A stretch of 64,000 nucleotides of DNA from Streptomyces sp. PTY087I2 (lineage in GTDB: Bacteria; Actinomycetota; Actinomycetes; Streptomycetales; Streptomycetaceae): assembly GCF_001687325.1 (NCBI RefSeq), contig NZ_LZRD01000019.1:179776-243775 (forward strand), given 5' to 3'. This document shows positions 1 to 9,595 of the stretch, one piece after another. The notes beneath the pieces are model-generated. The model was not told the DNA's origin. It did not search any database and was given only the letters and a program-made list of their open reading frames with translations. Position 1 is the first letter of the stretch. Every line of letters starts with the position of its first letter. The position numbers and the translations under genes were made by a program.

Positions 1-2
1 TG

Positions 3-347
3 ACCCTGGCGGCCCCTGGCGACTACAACGGTGACGGGCGGGAGGACCTGCTCGTGCGCTACGACCGTCCGGACGTCGGAGGTCTCTACGTGTTCCACGG
101 AAGGGAGACGGACGAGGGCTTCGACATCAGCCTCACCGACCGGACCGCCATCGGCAGCAACTGGAGCGTCAACACCGTGCCCCGCTTCACGGCGGCACCC
201 GATGCCAACAACAACGGGAAGTTCGACCTCTGGGCCACCACTCCCGGCAGCGGACGCCTGCGCTTCTTCGCCGACTACACCGCTAGCGGACACACCACCG
301 TGTCCGGCGTTTCGGACGCGTTCCTCGACTACCAGTCCATCGGCTGA
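3..347 (+). CDS. FG-GAP/VCBS-like secreted repeat protein, C-terminal part (5' end outside window)
   Basis: The frame is open from the left edge and 114 residues are visible. They start with a calcium-loop type motif, DYNGDGREDL (residues 6-15), and carry a looser counterpart, NNNGKFDLW, about 60 residues later. This Asp/Asn/Gly spacing is the hallmark of FG-GAP/VCBS blades of secreted beta-propeller or tail proteins that bind Ca2+. No catalytic domain is visible, so the function of the whole protein cannot be told from this fragment. It would act outside the cell if the missing N-terminus carries a signal peptide, as is usual for the family. The stop is a TGA at 345-347 and no strong hairpin follows it. 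Confidence 0.7.
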   Translation, partial: TLAAPGDYNGDGREDLLVRYDRPDVGGLYVFHGRETDEGFDISLTDRTAIGSNWSVNTVPRFTAAPDANNNGKFDLWATTPGSGRLRFFADYTASGHTTVSGVSDAFLDYQSIG

Positions 348-436
348 CAGGTTGCCGGGCCGATGACCGGCTGACCCCGGAGGCGGCGGACGGAGCCCGA
401 CAAGGCCCCGGCCGCCGCCTCATCGCGTGGGTCGCG

Positions 437-706
437 TCAGCGCAGCCCGTCCACGAACGCCTGCCAGGCGGGGGCCCCGAGGACGATGGCGGGGCCGGTG
501 GGGTTCTTGCTGTCGCGGACGGGGACGGAGCCGCAGGGGGGGGTGGCGGCGACCTCTACGCAATCGCCGCCGGTGTTGCCGCTGTACGAGGACGTCCGCC
601 AGGCCGCGCCGCCGGTCACGGTGCACTCGACGCACTCGCCGCCGGTGTTGCCGCTGTAGCTCGACTTGCGCCAGTCCGCGTTCGTCAGGTCAGGGCCGTG
701 CTCCAT
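437..706 (-). CDS. DUF397 protein with a duplicated core motif
   Basis: This 89-residue protein contains the DUF397 signature twice: WRKSSYSGNTGGECVE (about residues 12-27) and WRTSSYSGNTGGDCVEVA (about 36-53). The usual tail VRDSKNPTGPAIVLGAPAWQAFVDGL follows once, written here as its key positions D-S-K near residue 65 and the W-x-x-F near 82. DUF397 proteins are small actinobacterial partners of XRE/DUF5753 regulators and RsbW-like ATPases; their biochemical role is not established. The gene starts inside the last 17 bases of the upstream XRE gene, so the two are probably translationally coupled. The extra half-domain suggests an internal duplication. Confidence 0.85.
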   Translation of the reverse strand: MEHGPDLTNADWRKSSYSGNTGGECVECTVTGGAAWRTSSYSGNTGGDCVEVAATPPCGSVPVRDSKNPTGPAIVLGAPAWQAFVDGLR

Positions 707-1514
707 AACGCTCCTCCATCACGCGGCTGATCCGCGCCACCGATTCCTCGACGGAGAGTGCGGTGGCCTGGAGGTGAGCGTATCGGAGCGAGCCCTCCCT
801 GACCGTCTCGGGGTTGGCCGTCATATGGCCGGAGATCAGGTCCTCGGTGTAGATGATGTCCGGGTCGTCGTCGAAGCGCATCCCGGTGAATGAGCCGGCC
901 AAGCTCGCGTGTTCGCCCGCCTCGAACGGCAGTACCTGGATCCGCATCCAGCGGTGCGTCGCGAAATCCAACAACTTCTGGAGTTGGGCCCGCATCACCT
1001 CGTTGCCGCCGATCGGCCGGTACAGCACGGACTCGTCCAGGATCGCCCACGCCAGCGGCGGCTTCTCCCGCTCCAGGATGCGCTGGCGCTCCATGCGGGC
1101 CGCCACCAGTGCATCCAGGTCCTTCGGCATACCGGTGGCCAGGACCGCCCGCGCGTACTCCTCCGTCTGCAACAGCCCGTACACCAACTGCGCCTGGTAC
1201 GTGGAGATGTACGCGGCCCTCGCCTCCATGTCCGCGAACGGCTGGAACCACGTCGGCAGTTGGCTTCGCAGTACCAGGCCCACCAGGCGGGAGAACGTCC
1301 CGTCCGTGCCCAGGGCCGCGTCCACGCGCTCCGAGAAGTCGCGGGTGGGGATCTTCTTCGTCGTCTCGATCTGGCCGATCAGCGAGCCCGTGCAGAAGAT
1401 GCTCGTACCCAACTGCGGCTGCGTCAGGCCGTGTGCCTCACGTTGACGGCGCAACTCCGAGCCGTAGTAGGCGAGTGGTGAAGCGTCGGGATCGAGTTTC
1501 TGGATGTTGGCCAC
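690..1514 (-). CDS. XRE-family regulator with DUF5753 ligand/partner domain
   Basis: The 274-residue product has an N-terminal helix-turn-helix (about residues 14-70, LRRQREAHGLTQPQLG and the recognition helix near SGSLIGQIE) followed by a DUF5753 domain (about 90-270, with the typical YQAQLVYGLLQTEEYARA and LDESVL segments). Such proteins are DNA-binding regulators in Streptomyces, with BldB-like and WhiJ-like members in development. The start is taken as GTG at 1514 because GGAGG lies eight bases upstream; a frame open further upstream has no such site. It overlaps the DUF397 gene by 17 bases and is divergent from the ATPase gene at 1599, the classic three-gene arrangement. The direct target is not visible from sequence. 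Confidence 0.9.
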   Translation of the reverse strand: MANIQKLDPDASPLAYYGSELRRQREAHGLTQPQLGTSIFCTGSLIGQIETTKKIPTRDFSERVDAALGTDGTFSRLVGLVLRSQLPTWFQPFADMEARAAYISTYQAQLVYGLLQTEEYARAVLATGMPKDLDALVAARMERQRILEREKPPLAWAILDESVLYRPIGGNEVMRAQLQKLLDFATHRWMRIQVLPFEAGEHASLAGSFTGMRFDDDPDIIYTEDLISGHMTANPETVREGSLRYAHLQATALSVEESVARISRVMEERYGARP

Positions 1515-1598
1515 GGCGACGGACCTCCGGGTGCAACGCCTCGCGGCGTTCGTTTCGGTACGTAGCCGAGCGTAGCCAGTCCGTCGCAGCCTGGTGAC

Positions 1599-2072
1599 AT
1601 GAATCACGTAGTTGTCCCCCGGAGGAATCCCGGGGAGCCCATCTATCGCGCCGACTTCGCCCTCGGCGAGCACTCCGCCCAGCATCTGCGCCGCGTCCTG
1701 CGGCTCTACCTCAAGGCCTGGGAGCTGCCGTTCCTCGCCGATGCAGCGGAGCTGGCACTCACCGAGCTGATCGCCAACGTCGTGCGGCACGTACCCGACC
1801 GGCGCGGCCAGACCCTCATCTTCCGGCTGCCGCGCGGCGAGGGTGTGCGCGTCGAAGTCGCGGACAGCAGCCCCGTCGCGCCCCTCGCCATCACGGGCGA
1901 TCCGCTGGACGACGGGGGCCGCGGGCTCGTTCTGGTCGATGCCGTCACCGACGAGTGGGGCGTCATCAAGCGGTGGGACGGCGGCGGGAAGACCGTCTGG
2001 TTCGAGTGCCTGACGCCGCCCGAACGGGGCGGCAGCCGGTTCAGGACAGCTCGGCCAGAACCGCGTCCGTGA
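1599..2072 (+). CDS. RsbW-like ATP-binding (anti-sigma type) protein
   Basis: This 157-residue protein is a single GHKL/HATPase_c domain. The N-box is ELALTELIANVVRH (51-64), the G1 box VEVADSS (85-91) and the G2 box GGRGLVLVD (106-114). There is no dimerisation or His-phosphoacceptor domain, so it is not a histidine kinase. Relatives act as serine kinases or anti-sigma factors, or as partners of XRE/DUF397 proteins, which lie directly divergent here. The Shine-Dalgarno sequence in front of the ATG is weak. The last 32 bases overlap the 3' end of the convergent serine hydrolase gene, so antisense transcription over the ends is likely. Confidence 0.85.
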   Translation: MNHVVVPRRNPGEPIYRADFALGEHSAQHLRRVLRLYLKAWELPFLADAAELALTELIANVVRHVPDRRGQTLIFRLPRGEGVRVEVADSSPVAPLAITGDPLDDGGRGLVLVDAVTDEWGVIKRWDGGGKTVWFECLTPPERGGSRFRTARPEPRP

Positions 2073-2853
2073 ACGGGGTCCAGGCCTCCGCCGCCCACGG
2101 GCCGAAGGCGCGGTCCGTCAGGGCGACGCAGGCCGCGCCCACGACCGGGTCGATCCACAGGAACGTGCCCGACTGGCCGAAGTGCCCGAAAGTGGAGGGG
2201 GAGGAGGAAGTCCCCGTCCAGTGCGGGGACTTGGAGTCGCGGATCTCGAAGCCGAGGCCCCAGTCGTTCGGGCTCTGGTGGCCGTAGCCCGGCAGGACGC
2301 CCTTGAGGCCCGGATGGACGACGCTCTGGGCCTCCAGGACCGTACGCGGGTCGAGCAGGCGTGGGGCCTGCACCTCGGCGGCGAAGCGGACCAGGTCGTC
2401 GACCGTCGAGACGCCGTCGCGGGCGGGGGAGCCGTCCAGGGTCGTGGAGGTCATGGACAGGGGTTCCAGGACCGCCTGGCGCAGGTACTCCGCGAACGGG
2501 ATGCCGGACGCCTTCGAGATGTGGTCGCCCAGCACCTCGAAGCCCGCGTTGGAGTACAGGCGGCGGTTGCCGGGCGGGGCCGTCACCCGGTGCTCGTCGA
2601 AGGCGAGGCCACTGGTGTGGGCGAGGAGATGGCGGACCGTGGAGCCCTCGGGCCCGGCCGGCTCGTCCAGCTCGACAGCCCCCTCCTCGTACGCCACCAG
2701 CGCCGCGTAGGCCGCGAGCGGCTTGGTGACCGAGGCGAGGGGGAAGCGGTGGCCGGTCGGCCCGTGCGTGCCGAGGACCGTGCCGTCCGCCCGTACGACG
2801 GCGGCCGCCGCGGTCGTGACCGGCCAGGTGTCGATGATGCGCAGGCTCTCCAT
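2041..2853 (-). CDS. Serine hydrolase of the beta-lactamase/PBP (class C, S12) family
   Basis: The 270-residue product keeps the three active-site motifs of the serine beta-lactamase/D-alanyl peptidase family: SVTK (nucleophile Ser41, Lys44), YSN (Tyr99) and HFG (223-225), the equivalent of KTG. The protein is shorter than true AmpC enzymes and lacks a recognisable signal peptide, so an intracellular esterase or peptidase role is more likely than antibiotic resistance. ATG at 2853 (MESLRI) is preferred to the in-frame ATG at 2883 because family members align from there. It runs convergently into the RsbW-like gene. Confidence 0.85.
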   Translation of the reverse strand: MESLRIIDTWPVTTAAAAVVRADGTVLGTHGPTGHRFPLASVTKPLAAYAALVAYEEGAVELDEPAGPEGSTVRHLLAHTSGLAFDEHRVTAPPGNRRLYSNAGFEVLGDHISKASGIPFAEYLRQAVLEPLSMTSTTLDGSPARDGVSTVDDLVRFAAEVQAPRLLDPRTVLEAQSVVHPGLKGVLPGYGHQSPNDWGLGFEIRDSKSPHWTGTSSSPSTFGHFGQSGTFLWIDPVVGAACVALTDRAFGPWAAEAWTPFTDAVLAELS

Positions 2854-2947
2854 GCCTCCGAGCCTAACGGCCGCCCCGGACACCCCGCCCCGGCACCCCG
2901 CCCCGGGGCCCGGGGCTGCCGCTCACCCGCTCACCCGCGAGGTGCGA

Positions 2948-3856
2948 TCACGCTGTTTCGTGGGTTACGGAGTCCAGCGTGGCGAGTTCGTCCTCCGACA
3001 GCCGCAAGGAGCCGGCCGCCACGTTCTGGGCGAGGTGGTCCAGGTCGCCGGTGCCGGGGATGGGCAGGACGTGGGCGCCCTGGTGCAGGGTCCAGGCCAG
3101 CCGGATCTGGGCCTCGCCGACCCCGTGGGCGCGGGCGACAGCACGCACCTCGGGGCTGTCGCCGGCCGTCGCCCCGGTCTCGCGTCCGGTGCCGGCGATC
3201 GAGTAGAACGGCACGAACGCGATGCCCTGTTCACCGCAGAGGTCCAGGAACTCCGCGTGTTCGCGTGACGCGCCGATGCCGTACATGTTCTGCACGCACA
3301 CCACGGGCGCGATGGCCTGGGCCTCCGCCAGGTGGTGCGGGCGGATGTTGGACAGGCCCAGGTGGCGGATGAGGCCCGCCTCCCGCAGTTCGGCGAGCGC
3401 GCCGAAGCGTTCGGCGATCGCGTCGGTGCCGACGATGCGCAGGTTCACCACGTCGAGGTGGTCGCGGCCGAGCTGGCGCAGGTTCTCCTCGACCTGGCCG
3501 CGCAGCTGCCCGGGGCCTGCATGCTCCATCCACCGGCCCGAAGGGTCCCGGCCGGGGCCGACCTTGGTGGCGATGACGAGGTCGTCCGGGTAGGGCGCCA
3601 GAGCCCGGTTGATCAGCTCGTTCGCGCTCCGCAGTGCCGAGAAGTAGAACGCGGCGGTGTCGATGTGGTTCACGCCCAGCTCGACCGCGCGGCGCAGTAC
3701 ACCGATCGCCTGGTCGCGGTCGCGCGGCACGGCATCGGCCGAGAGCGCCGCGCCCGTCTGGGGCAGCCGCATCGCGCCGAAACCGATCCGGTTCACGGTC
3801 CGGTCGCCGAGCTTCCAGGTGCCCGATGCCGCCGCGTTGATCATCTGTGAGGTCAT
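2948..3856 (-). CDS. Aldo/keto reductase, PdxI (pyridoxal reductase)-like
   Basis: The 302-residue TIM-barrel protein has the AKR features VNRIGFGAMRL (N-terminal strand), NHIDTAAFY (catalytic Asp and Tyr) and IATKVG (catalytic Lys). At the position of the usual active-site His it has LDVVNLR, the same wording as E. coli PdxI (YdbC), whose overall sequence it follows (RDxAIxVLRxAVxLGVNHIDT, GLSN, VCVQN). It is therefore a probable NADPH-dependent pyridoxal reductase or a close relative, acting in the cytosol in vitamin B6 interconversion. The start at 3856 (MTSQM) is chosen over an upstream ATG at 3931 that would run into the divergent regulator. No vitamin B6 genes are adjacent. Confidence 0.85.
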   Translation of the reverse strand: MTSQMINAAASGTWKLGDRTVNRIGFGAMRLPQTGAALSADAVPRDRDQAIGVLRRAVELGVNHIDTAAFYFSALRSANELINRALAPYPDDLVIATKVGPGRDPSGRWMEHAGPGQLRGQVEENLRQLGRDHLDVVNLRIVGTDAIAERFGALAELREAGLIRHLGLSNIRPHHLAEAQAIAPVVCVQNMYGIGASREHAEFLDLCGEQGIAFVPFYSIAGTGRETGATAGDSPEVRAVARAHGVGEAQIRLAWTLHQGAHVLPIPGTGDLDHLAQNVAAGSLRLSEDELATLDSVTHETA

Positions 3857-3903
3857 GGCGGGATGATCTCCGAACGGTAGGCCGGCCCGCCATTGATTCA
3901 CGT

Positions 3904-4790
3904 ATGCGCGAATCCATCGACGCGAATCCATCGGGGGTGGTCGTCCTGGCGGAGCTGTCGTTCTCGGCGAGTGATCCGGCGCAGGTACGGTTCGCCGTCT
4001 CGTCGATGTGGGAGGTGGCGCCCAGCTTCCGGCTGCTGCGGGCCCGCGCGGTGCATCCGGTCCACCGGGCCTGGACGGACCAGGTGCGGCCTCGGCCGAC
4101 GGCCGCCGGACTGGACCGCGGCCGGCTCTCCGAGCTGATCCCGCCCTCCGGTTACGTCCCCGACTTCCTCAACCCGGCCCCCGCCGGACCGGCCCCCGCA
4201 CCTCAGGCGGAGTGGCGGGCCATCCGGGCCTCGGCCACCGGCCGGGTGCGCCAGGACCTCGACCACCTGGCCCGCCACCGGGGCACCCTCGGCCCGCGGC
4301 TGCGGACGCTGCACGCCGACCCGGACGCCCGCCTGGGGAAGCTCACGGGCGAGCTCGAAGCCTATGGGGAGGTGGCGCTCGCCCCGTACCGGGCGCGGGG
4401 CTGCTCCTGATCCCCTCGGTCTTCACCGGGCCGGGGCTGCGCACCCGGACGACACCGCCGGACCCACCGCAGATCGCCTATCCCGCACGCGGCGTCGGCA
4501 CCCTGTGGCAGCAGCGGCGCACTCCCCGGGCCGACGCCCTCGCCGCCGTACTCGGACGTTCGCGAACCCTGCTCCTGACCGAGCTGGACGCCCCCGCCTC
4601 CACCACACACCTGGCCCACCGCACCGGGCTCTCACCGGCCGGGGACTCCCGACAGCTCACCGCGCTGCGCGACGCGGGCCTGGTCAGCGCCCACCGAGCC
4701 GGCCGCTCCGTCCTCTACGCCCGCACCGCCGCGGCCGAGACCCTCCTCGCCGCCGCATCCGCTTGCTTCGAGTGCACTCCAAGGATCTAG
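3904..4790 (+). pseudogene. ArsR/DUF5937-type regulator broken by an internal deletion and frameshift
   Basis: Two adjoining frames together make one recognisable protein. The first (from ATG 3904) gives the N-terminal DUF5937-like part and ends with GELEAYGEVALAPYRARGCS at 4410. The second, in another frame, resumes at about 4400 with LLLIPSVFTGP and continues through the ArsR winged helix (AAVLGRSRTLLLTELDAP, then RQLTALRDAGLVSAHRAGRSVLY) to a stop at 4790. In intact family members some 60-70 residues separate these two segments, so a deletion of roughly 200 bases with loss of frame is inferred near 4395-4405. A 14-base tandem duplication sits at the start (3907-3934). It would have been a DNA-binding repressor divergent from the PdxI-like gene and upstream of merR. 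Confidence 0.75.
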
Positions 4791-4799
4791 CGTGGGGGC

Positions 4800-5215
4800 A
4801 TGAAGGGCACGGGCACAGGTACAGGCACGGACAAGGGCAGTTACAGCATCAGCGAGGTCGTCGCCCTCACCGGGCTCACCGCGCACACCCTGCGCTGGTA
4901 CGAGCGGATCGGGCTCATGCCCCACGTCGACCGCTCGCACACCGGCCAGCGCCGCTTCAGCAACCGCGATCTCGACTGGCTGGCCTTCGTCGGCAAGCTG
5001 CGGCTGACCGGGATGCCCGTCGCCGACATGGTGCGGTACGCGGAGCTGCTGCGCGAGGGGGAGTCCACCTTCGAGGCACGGCGGGAACTGCTGGAGGCGA
5101 CCCGCCGCGATGTGATCTCGCGGATCGCGGAGCTCCACGACACCCTCGCCGTCCTCGACCACAAGATCGAGTTCTATGCGGGCGCCTGCCGGGCGCCGGA
5201 AAGGCACAGTGCCTG

Positions 5216-5216
<1 letters not shown>
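4800..5216 (+). CDS. MerR-family transcriptional regulator
   Basis: The 138-residue protein has the MerR winged helix at its N-terminus (YSISEVVALTGLTAHTLRWYE, about residues 15-36, then GLMPHVDRSHTGQRRFSNRDL) and a dimerisation helix (about 85-125). There is no C-terminal metal-binding Cys pair: the single Cys near residue 131 is unlikely to suffice, so the effector is probably organic rather than a metal. It begins with an unusual GTGTGTGT-coding Gly/Thr run. The stop overlaps the start of the following aldo/keto reductase (TGATG), so the two form a unit, and MerR regulators usually control their own operon. The upstream pseudogene ends only nine bases away. Confidence 0.9.
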
Positions 5217-6232
<1,016 letters not shown>

Positions 6233-6354
6233 CCCGGAGGCGTACGGGGTGATCGCCTGGTTCATGAGGCTCATGAAGTTCATGACGACCAGCGACGCCC
6301 CGGGCCGAAGGCCCGCCCCCGCAGGGTCACACCCGGGCGCCACCCCTCGGGCCC

Positions 6355-7587
6355 TCACGCCAGCCCCAGCGCGAACACCGCGAACCCCGCCGCGAGCAGC
6401 CCCGCCAGCGCGCGGCGGGCGTTCGCGGCGCGGGTGCCCGACCGCCACGGGGCCTCGAAGCGGCGCGCGTACCGGGCGATCAGCACCAGCAGTCCGGCGA
6501 ACACCGGCAGCCACGCGATGCGGGCGAGGATCCAGCCCACCGTGTCCGGAGCCGTCGTCAGACCCGCCACCGCCGTGCTCCCAGCCCCCGCGAGCGAGGC
6601 CGGTACGGCGGCGGCCAGCATCGCGGTCTGGTGCCAGCACAGGATCGTCATCGCGGACAGGTTGACCACCACGACCGGCGCCCACAGCAGCGGCCTGCGC
6701 AGCAGCCGCCCGAGCCGGTCGCGCAGCAGGATCGCCGCCCCGCTCTGCGCCGCCGCCAACGCCACCACCAGCAGCGACGGCGGATGCGAGTTCGTCCGGG
6801 CCTCACCCGGCACCCCGACCATCGACGCCGGGTAGTGGAAGACCAGCAGCAGCACGGCGAACAGCACCCCGCCACCGACCAGCAGCAGCCGGGCCCCGCG
6901 CTTCCCGATCCGGCCCTCGCCCCAGGACACACCGAGCTGATACGCGAACAGCCAGCCGGGCAGGATATTGAGCACGCTCAGCCAGGACGGCATCGCGTCC
7001 GCGTACGGCCCGTAGCGCAGAAAGTCCACGACCGCGACGGAGACCAGCAGCGGGAGCGCCGCCCAGCCGCCGAGCTTCCGCGCCAGCGTGACGCAGACCG
7101 GGGTGAGGGCCGTGACCACGGTGTACACCCCGACGAACCAGAGCGGCTGGATCACCAGCGTCGACCCCGTACGCAGGGTGTCGCCCGGCACGCCCAGCGC
7201 GGAGAGCACCGCGAGCAGCACCGCCCACACGGCGCTCACCCCGAGCACGGGCCGGCCGAGGCGGGCCAGCCGGCCGCCCAGCCAGGCGGCCGTCGTCGAG
7301 GACCGGCGGTGGTAGGAGAGGACCGAGGCGTACCCGCCGACCAGGAAGAAGATCCCCAGCATCTGGAGCACCCAGCTCACGGGGGCGAACGCGCCGAACG
7401 TGGCCAGCGGGCTCGCGTTGTGCAGCCCGTCGGCGTCCAGCCGGAACCCGCCGAGCATCCAGTGCCCGAGCGGCACGGCGAGCAGAGCCAGGGCCCGCAG
7501 GCCGTCAATGGCGCGGTCGCGGTGGGCGGGGGTCGAGGCGTCGATACGGGCGGAGAGCCGCCGCGCGTTCTCCCGTACGGCGTTCAT
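6355..7587 (-). CDS. Membrane acyltransferase 3 family protein
   Basis: The 410-residue integral membrane protein has about ten hydrophobic segments and the acyltransferase-3 features RAIDGLRALALLAVPLGHW (with the conserved His in the first membrane helix) and FFLVGGYAS. Family members O-acylate extracytoplasmic sugars, peptidoglycan or lipids using acyl-CoA. The ATG at 7587 overlaps the stop of the DUF1023 hydrolase gene by ATGA, so the hydrolase and acyltransferase are translated from one message. This pairing suggests that one adds and the other removes an acyl group on a surface molecule, but that is inference. Confidence 0.87.
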   Translation of the reverse strand: MNAVRENARRLSARIDASTPAHRDRAIDGLRALALLAVPLGHWMLGGFRLDADGLHNASPLATFGAFAPVSWVLQMLGIFFLVGGYASVLSYHRRSSTTAAWLGGRLARLGRPVLGVSAVWAVLLAVLSALGVPGDTLRTGSTLVIQPLWFVGVYTVVTALTPVCVTLARKLGGWAALPLLVSVAVVDFLRYGPYADAMPSWLSVLNILPGWLFAYQLGVSWGEGRIGKRGARLLLVGGGVLFAVLLLVFHYPASMVGVPGEARTNSHPPSLLVVALAAAQSGAAILLRDRLGRLLRRPLLWAPVVVVNLSAMTILCWHQTAMLAAAVPASLAGAGSTAVAGLTTAPDTVGWILARIAWLPVFAGLLVLIARYARRFEAPWRSGTRAANARRALAGLLAAGFAVFALGLA

Positions 7588-8765
7588 CGGGCGGCCCCTT
7601 CCAGGACCGGCGCGTTCGCCGGAAGCCGGGTGTCCGCCGGGGGCGGTGCCGCTTCCCGCGCGGCCGCCGGAGCCTGCGCGTCCGTCAGCGCCTGTACGTC
7701 CGTCGGGGTTTCCGCCCCTCCCTGCGCGGCCGTGCCCCGCGCGATCGCGGCGAAGGCCCGCAGAGAATCCGTACCCGGCGCGAAGTAACCGGCATGGCCT
7801 CGGGCCTCGTTCGCCGGTACGCGGCGGGCGCCGAACGCCGGGTCGGTCGGGTCCGTGCCGTGGCCGAGGCCCGCGAAGCGCACGTTCGGTACGTTGTCGA
7901 TCCAGTCGGTCGGGTCCTTCGCCGCCCACACCCGCGCCTTCGTCCGCAGCCCCGCGGCGTCGTCCGCCCGCATGCCGGGGGAGCCGAGGGCCACCAGGTC
8001 GGTGGCGGGGAGGCGGTGTGCGGCGAGCCCGCAGACGACCGAGCCGTAGCTGTGGCAGAACACGGCGGGCTCGGGCAGCCCGTCCGCCGTCAGGCCCTCC
8101 GCGAACCGGGTCAGCCGCCCGGCGCCCGCCTCCGCGAGGCTGCCGGTGGCCGCGTCGATGCCGACGCCCACCGGGGTGGTGTACCCGACCCACGCGACGA
8201 CGGCCGTCCCCGGACCGGCCGCCGTGTGCAGGGTCCTGGCCATCCCGGGCGGGGCCCCGTGCGCGGCGACCTTCCGGTCGAAGGTCCCGGCGTCGTTGTC
8301 CGACCCGGGCACCACCACGGAGACGCGCCGCGCGGCGCGCAGGTCCCCGAAGACCTCGGCGACCTGGCCGCGGCCGCGCGGATCGAACGCGAGGATCTGC
8401 CGGCCGGGGGCGGCGAGCGAACGGTAGCGGGGGTCGTCCTCGGCGGCCAGCGCCAGGGAGTTGGCGCGGTAACGCAGCTCCAGCGGCGCCCCGTCGAGAT
8501 TCCCGACGACGGACGGATGCCGCACCAGCAGCAGTTGACGCTCTGCGGTGCTCAACCCCGCGAAGAACCGGGCCACTTCGGCGGGCGTGGTGTGCTCAGG
8601 GTCGGGCAGCTCCGTGCCCAGCGCCCGGTCCGCCCGCCACTGCGCACTGCCCGGCGGCGGCCCGGTCAGCGCCTGCTGCGCATCCCCCGAAACCCAGCCG
8701 GTGGTTCCCGCCGCCACGCTGGTGGCCAGTGCCAACGCGACCAGGGTTCTCGCGTATCGGCGCAT
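7584..8765 (-). CDS. Secreted DUF1023 alpha/beta hydrolase (paralogue 1)
   Basis: The 393-residue protein begins with a signal peptide (MRRYARTLVALALATSVAAG) and contains the DUF1023 alpha/beta-hydrolase core: an IPGSDND-like oxyanion strand (VVVPGSDN), nucleophile elbow FCHSYGSVVCG, and a C-terminal His in AGYFAPGTDS/GHGTDP. The catalytic Ser is in CHSYGS. A conserved SVVGNLDGAPLELRYRAN segment precedes the core. The C-terminal 50 residues are Ala/Pro-rich and low complexity. Substrate is unknown; relatives are annotated as lipases or esterases. The gene is coupled to the downstream acyltransferase and has a close paralogue at 12244-13452. Confidence 0.85.
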   Translation of the reverse strand: MRRYARTLVALALATSVAAGTTGWVSGDAQQALTGPPPGSAQWRADRALGTELPDPEHTTPAEVARFFAGLSTAERQLLLVRHPSVVGNLDGAPLELRYRANSLALAAEDDPRYRSLAAPGRQILAFDPRGRGQVAEVFGDLRAARRVSVVVPGSDNDAGTFDRKVAAHGAPPGMARTLHTAAGPGTAVVAWVGYTTPVGVGIDAATGSLAEAGAGRLTRFAEGLTADGLPEPAVFCHSYGSVVCGLAAHRLPATDLVALGSPGMRADDAAGLRTKARVWAAKDPTDWIDNVPNVRFAGLGHGTDPTDPAFGARRVPANEARGHAGYFAPGTDSLRAFAAIARGTAAQGGAETPTDVQALTDAQAPAAAREAAPPPADTRLPANAPVLEGAAR

Positions 8766-8905
8766 CGTGCCCTCCCTCTCCGGATCCGCACCGACCGGTG
8801 CGACCGGGAGGAAGGTAGGAAGAGGACGGGTGACGCGACGTCACACCGGGGAGCCAACTGAGGGGTGATACCGGGGTAGGGGGTGGAGGAGCCCGGAACG
8901 GCGGG

Positions 8906-9595
8906 CTACGGTCCCGCGTCCCCCGGCGTCACCAGCCCCGACTCGTACGCGAAGATGACCGCCTGCGCCCGGTCCCGCAGATCCAGCTTGGCCAGCACCC
9001 GCCCGATGTGCGTCTTGACGGTCTGCTCGGCCAGCACCAGCCGCCCCGCGATCTCCTGGTTCGAAAGACCCCGGGCGATCAGCTCCAGCACCTCGCTCTC
9101 GCGCGGCGTCAGCCCGTTCAGCCGGAGCGCCTGCCCGGTGCGCGTCGCCCCGGCGGGCCGCTGCGCCGCGAAGTCCGCGATCAGCCGCCGGGTCACCGAC
9201 GGCGCGAGCAGCGCGTCCCCGGCCGCCACCACTCGTACCGCCGCGATCAGATCGGCGGGCGGCGCGTCCTTCAGCAGGAACCCGGACGCCCCGGCGCGCA
9301 GCGCCTCGTACACGTAGTCGTCCACGTCGAACGTCGTCAGCATCAGGACCTTCGGCCGGTGCACCACCCCCGGCGGCGGGTTCAACAGCTCGCGCGCGGC
9401 GGCCAGTCCGTCCATCTCCGGCATCCGCACGTCCATCAGGACCACGTCGGGATGCTGGTGGCGGCTGACGTCCACGCCCTGGCGGCCGTCCGCCGCCTCG
9501 CCCACCACGTCGATGTCGCTCTGCGCCGCCAGCAGCGCCGCGAACCCGGCCCGCACCATGGCCTGGTCGTCGACGATGATCACGCGGATGGTCAC
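8906..9595 (-). CDS. NarL/LuxR-type response regulator
   Basis: The 229-residue protein has a receiver domain with acidic pocket DD (9-10), phosphoacceptor Asp55 (VVLMDVRMPEMDG), conserved Thr in LMLTTFD and Lys in FLLKDAP. The C-terminal LuxR helix-turn-helix is LTPRESEVLELIARGLSNQEIA with VKTHIGRVLAKL. The GTG start at 9595 overlaps the kinase stop in GTGA, so kinase and regulator are stoichiometrically coupled. Target genes cannot be read from sequence. The nearest downstream genes are the DUF1023 hydrolase and acyltransferase, 140 bases away in the same direction, and could be targets. Confidence 0.93.
   Translation of the reverse strand: MTIRVIIVDDQAMVRAGFAALLAAQSDIDVVGEAADGRQGVDVSRHQHPDVVLMDVRMPEMDGLAAARELLNPPPGVVHRPKVLMLTTFDVDDYVYEALRAGASGFLLKDAPPADLIAAVRVVAAGDALLAPSVTRRLIADFAAQRPAGATRTGQALRLNGLTPRESEVLELIARGLSNQEIAGRLVLAEQTVKTHIGRVLAKLDLRDRAQAVIFAYESGLVTPGDAGP

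Noticed and set aside
2041..2853. A beta-lactamase resistance gene
   Set aside because: The SxxK, YxN and HxG motifs are present, but the protein is short, lacks a signal peptide and follows the general S12 hydrolase pattern; no resistance context is seen.
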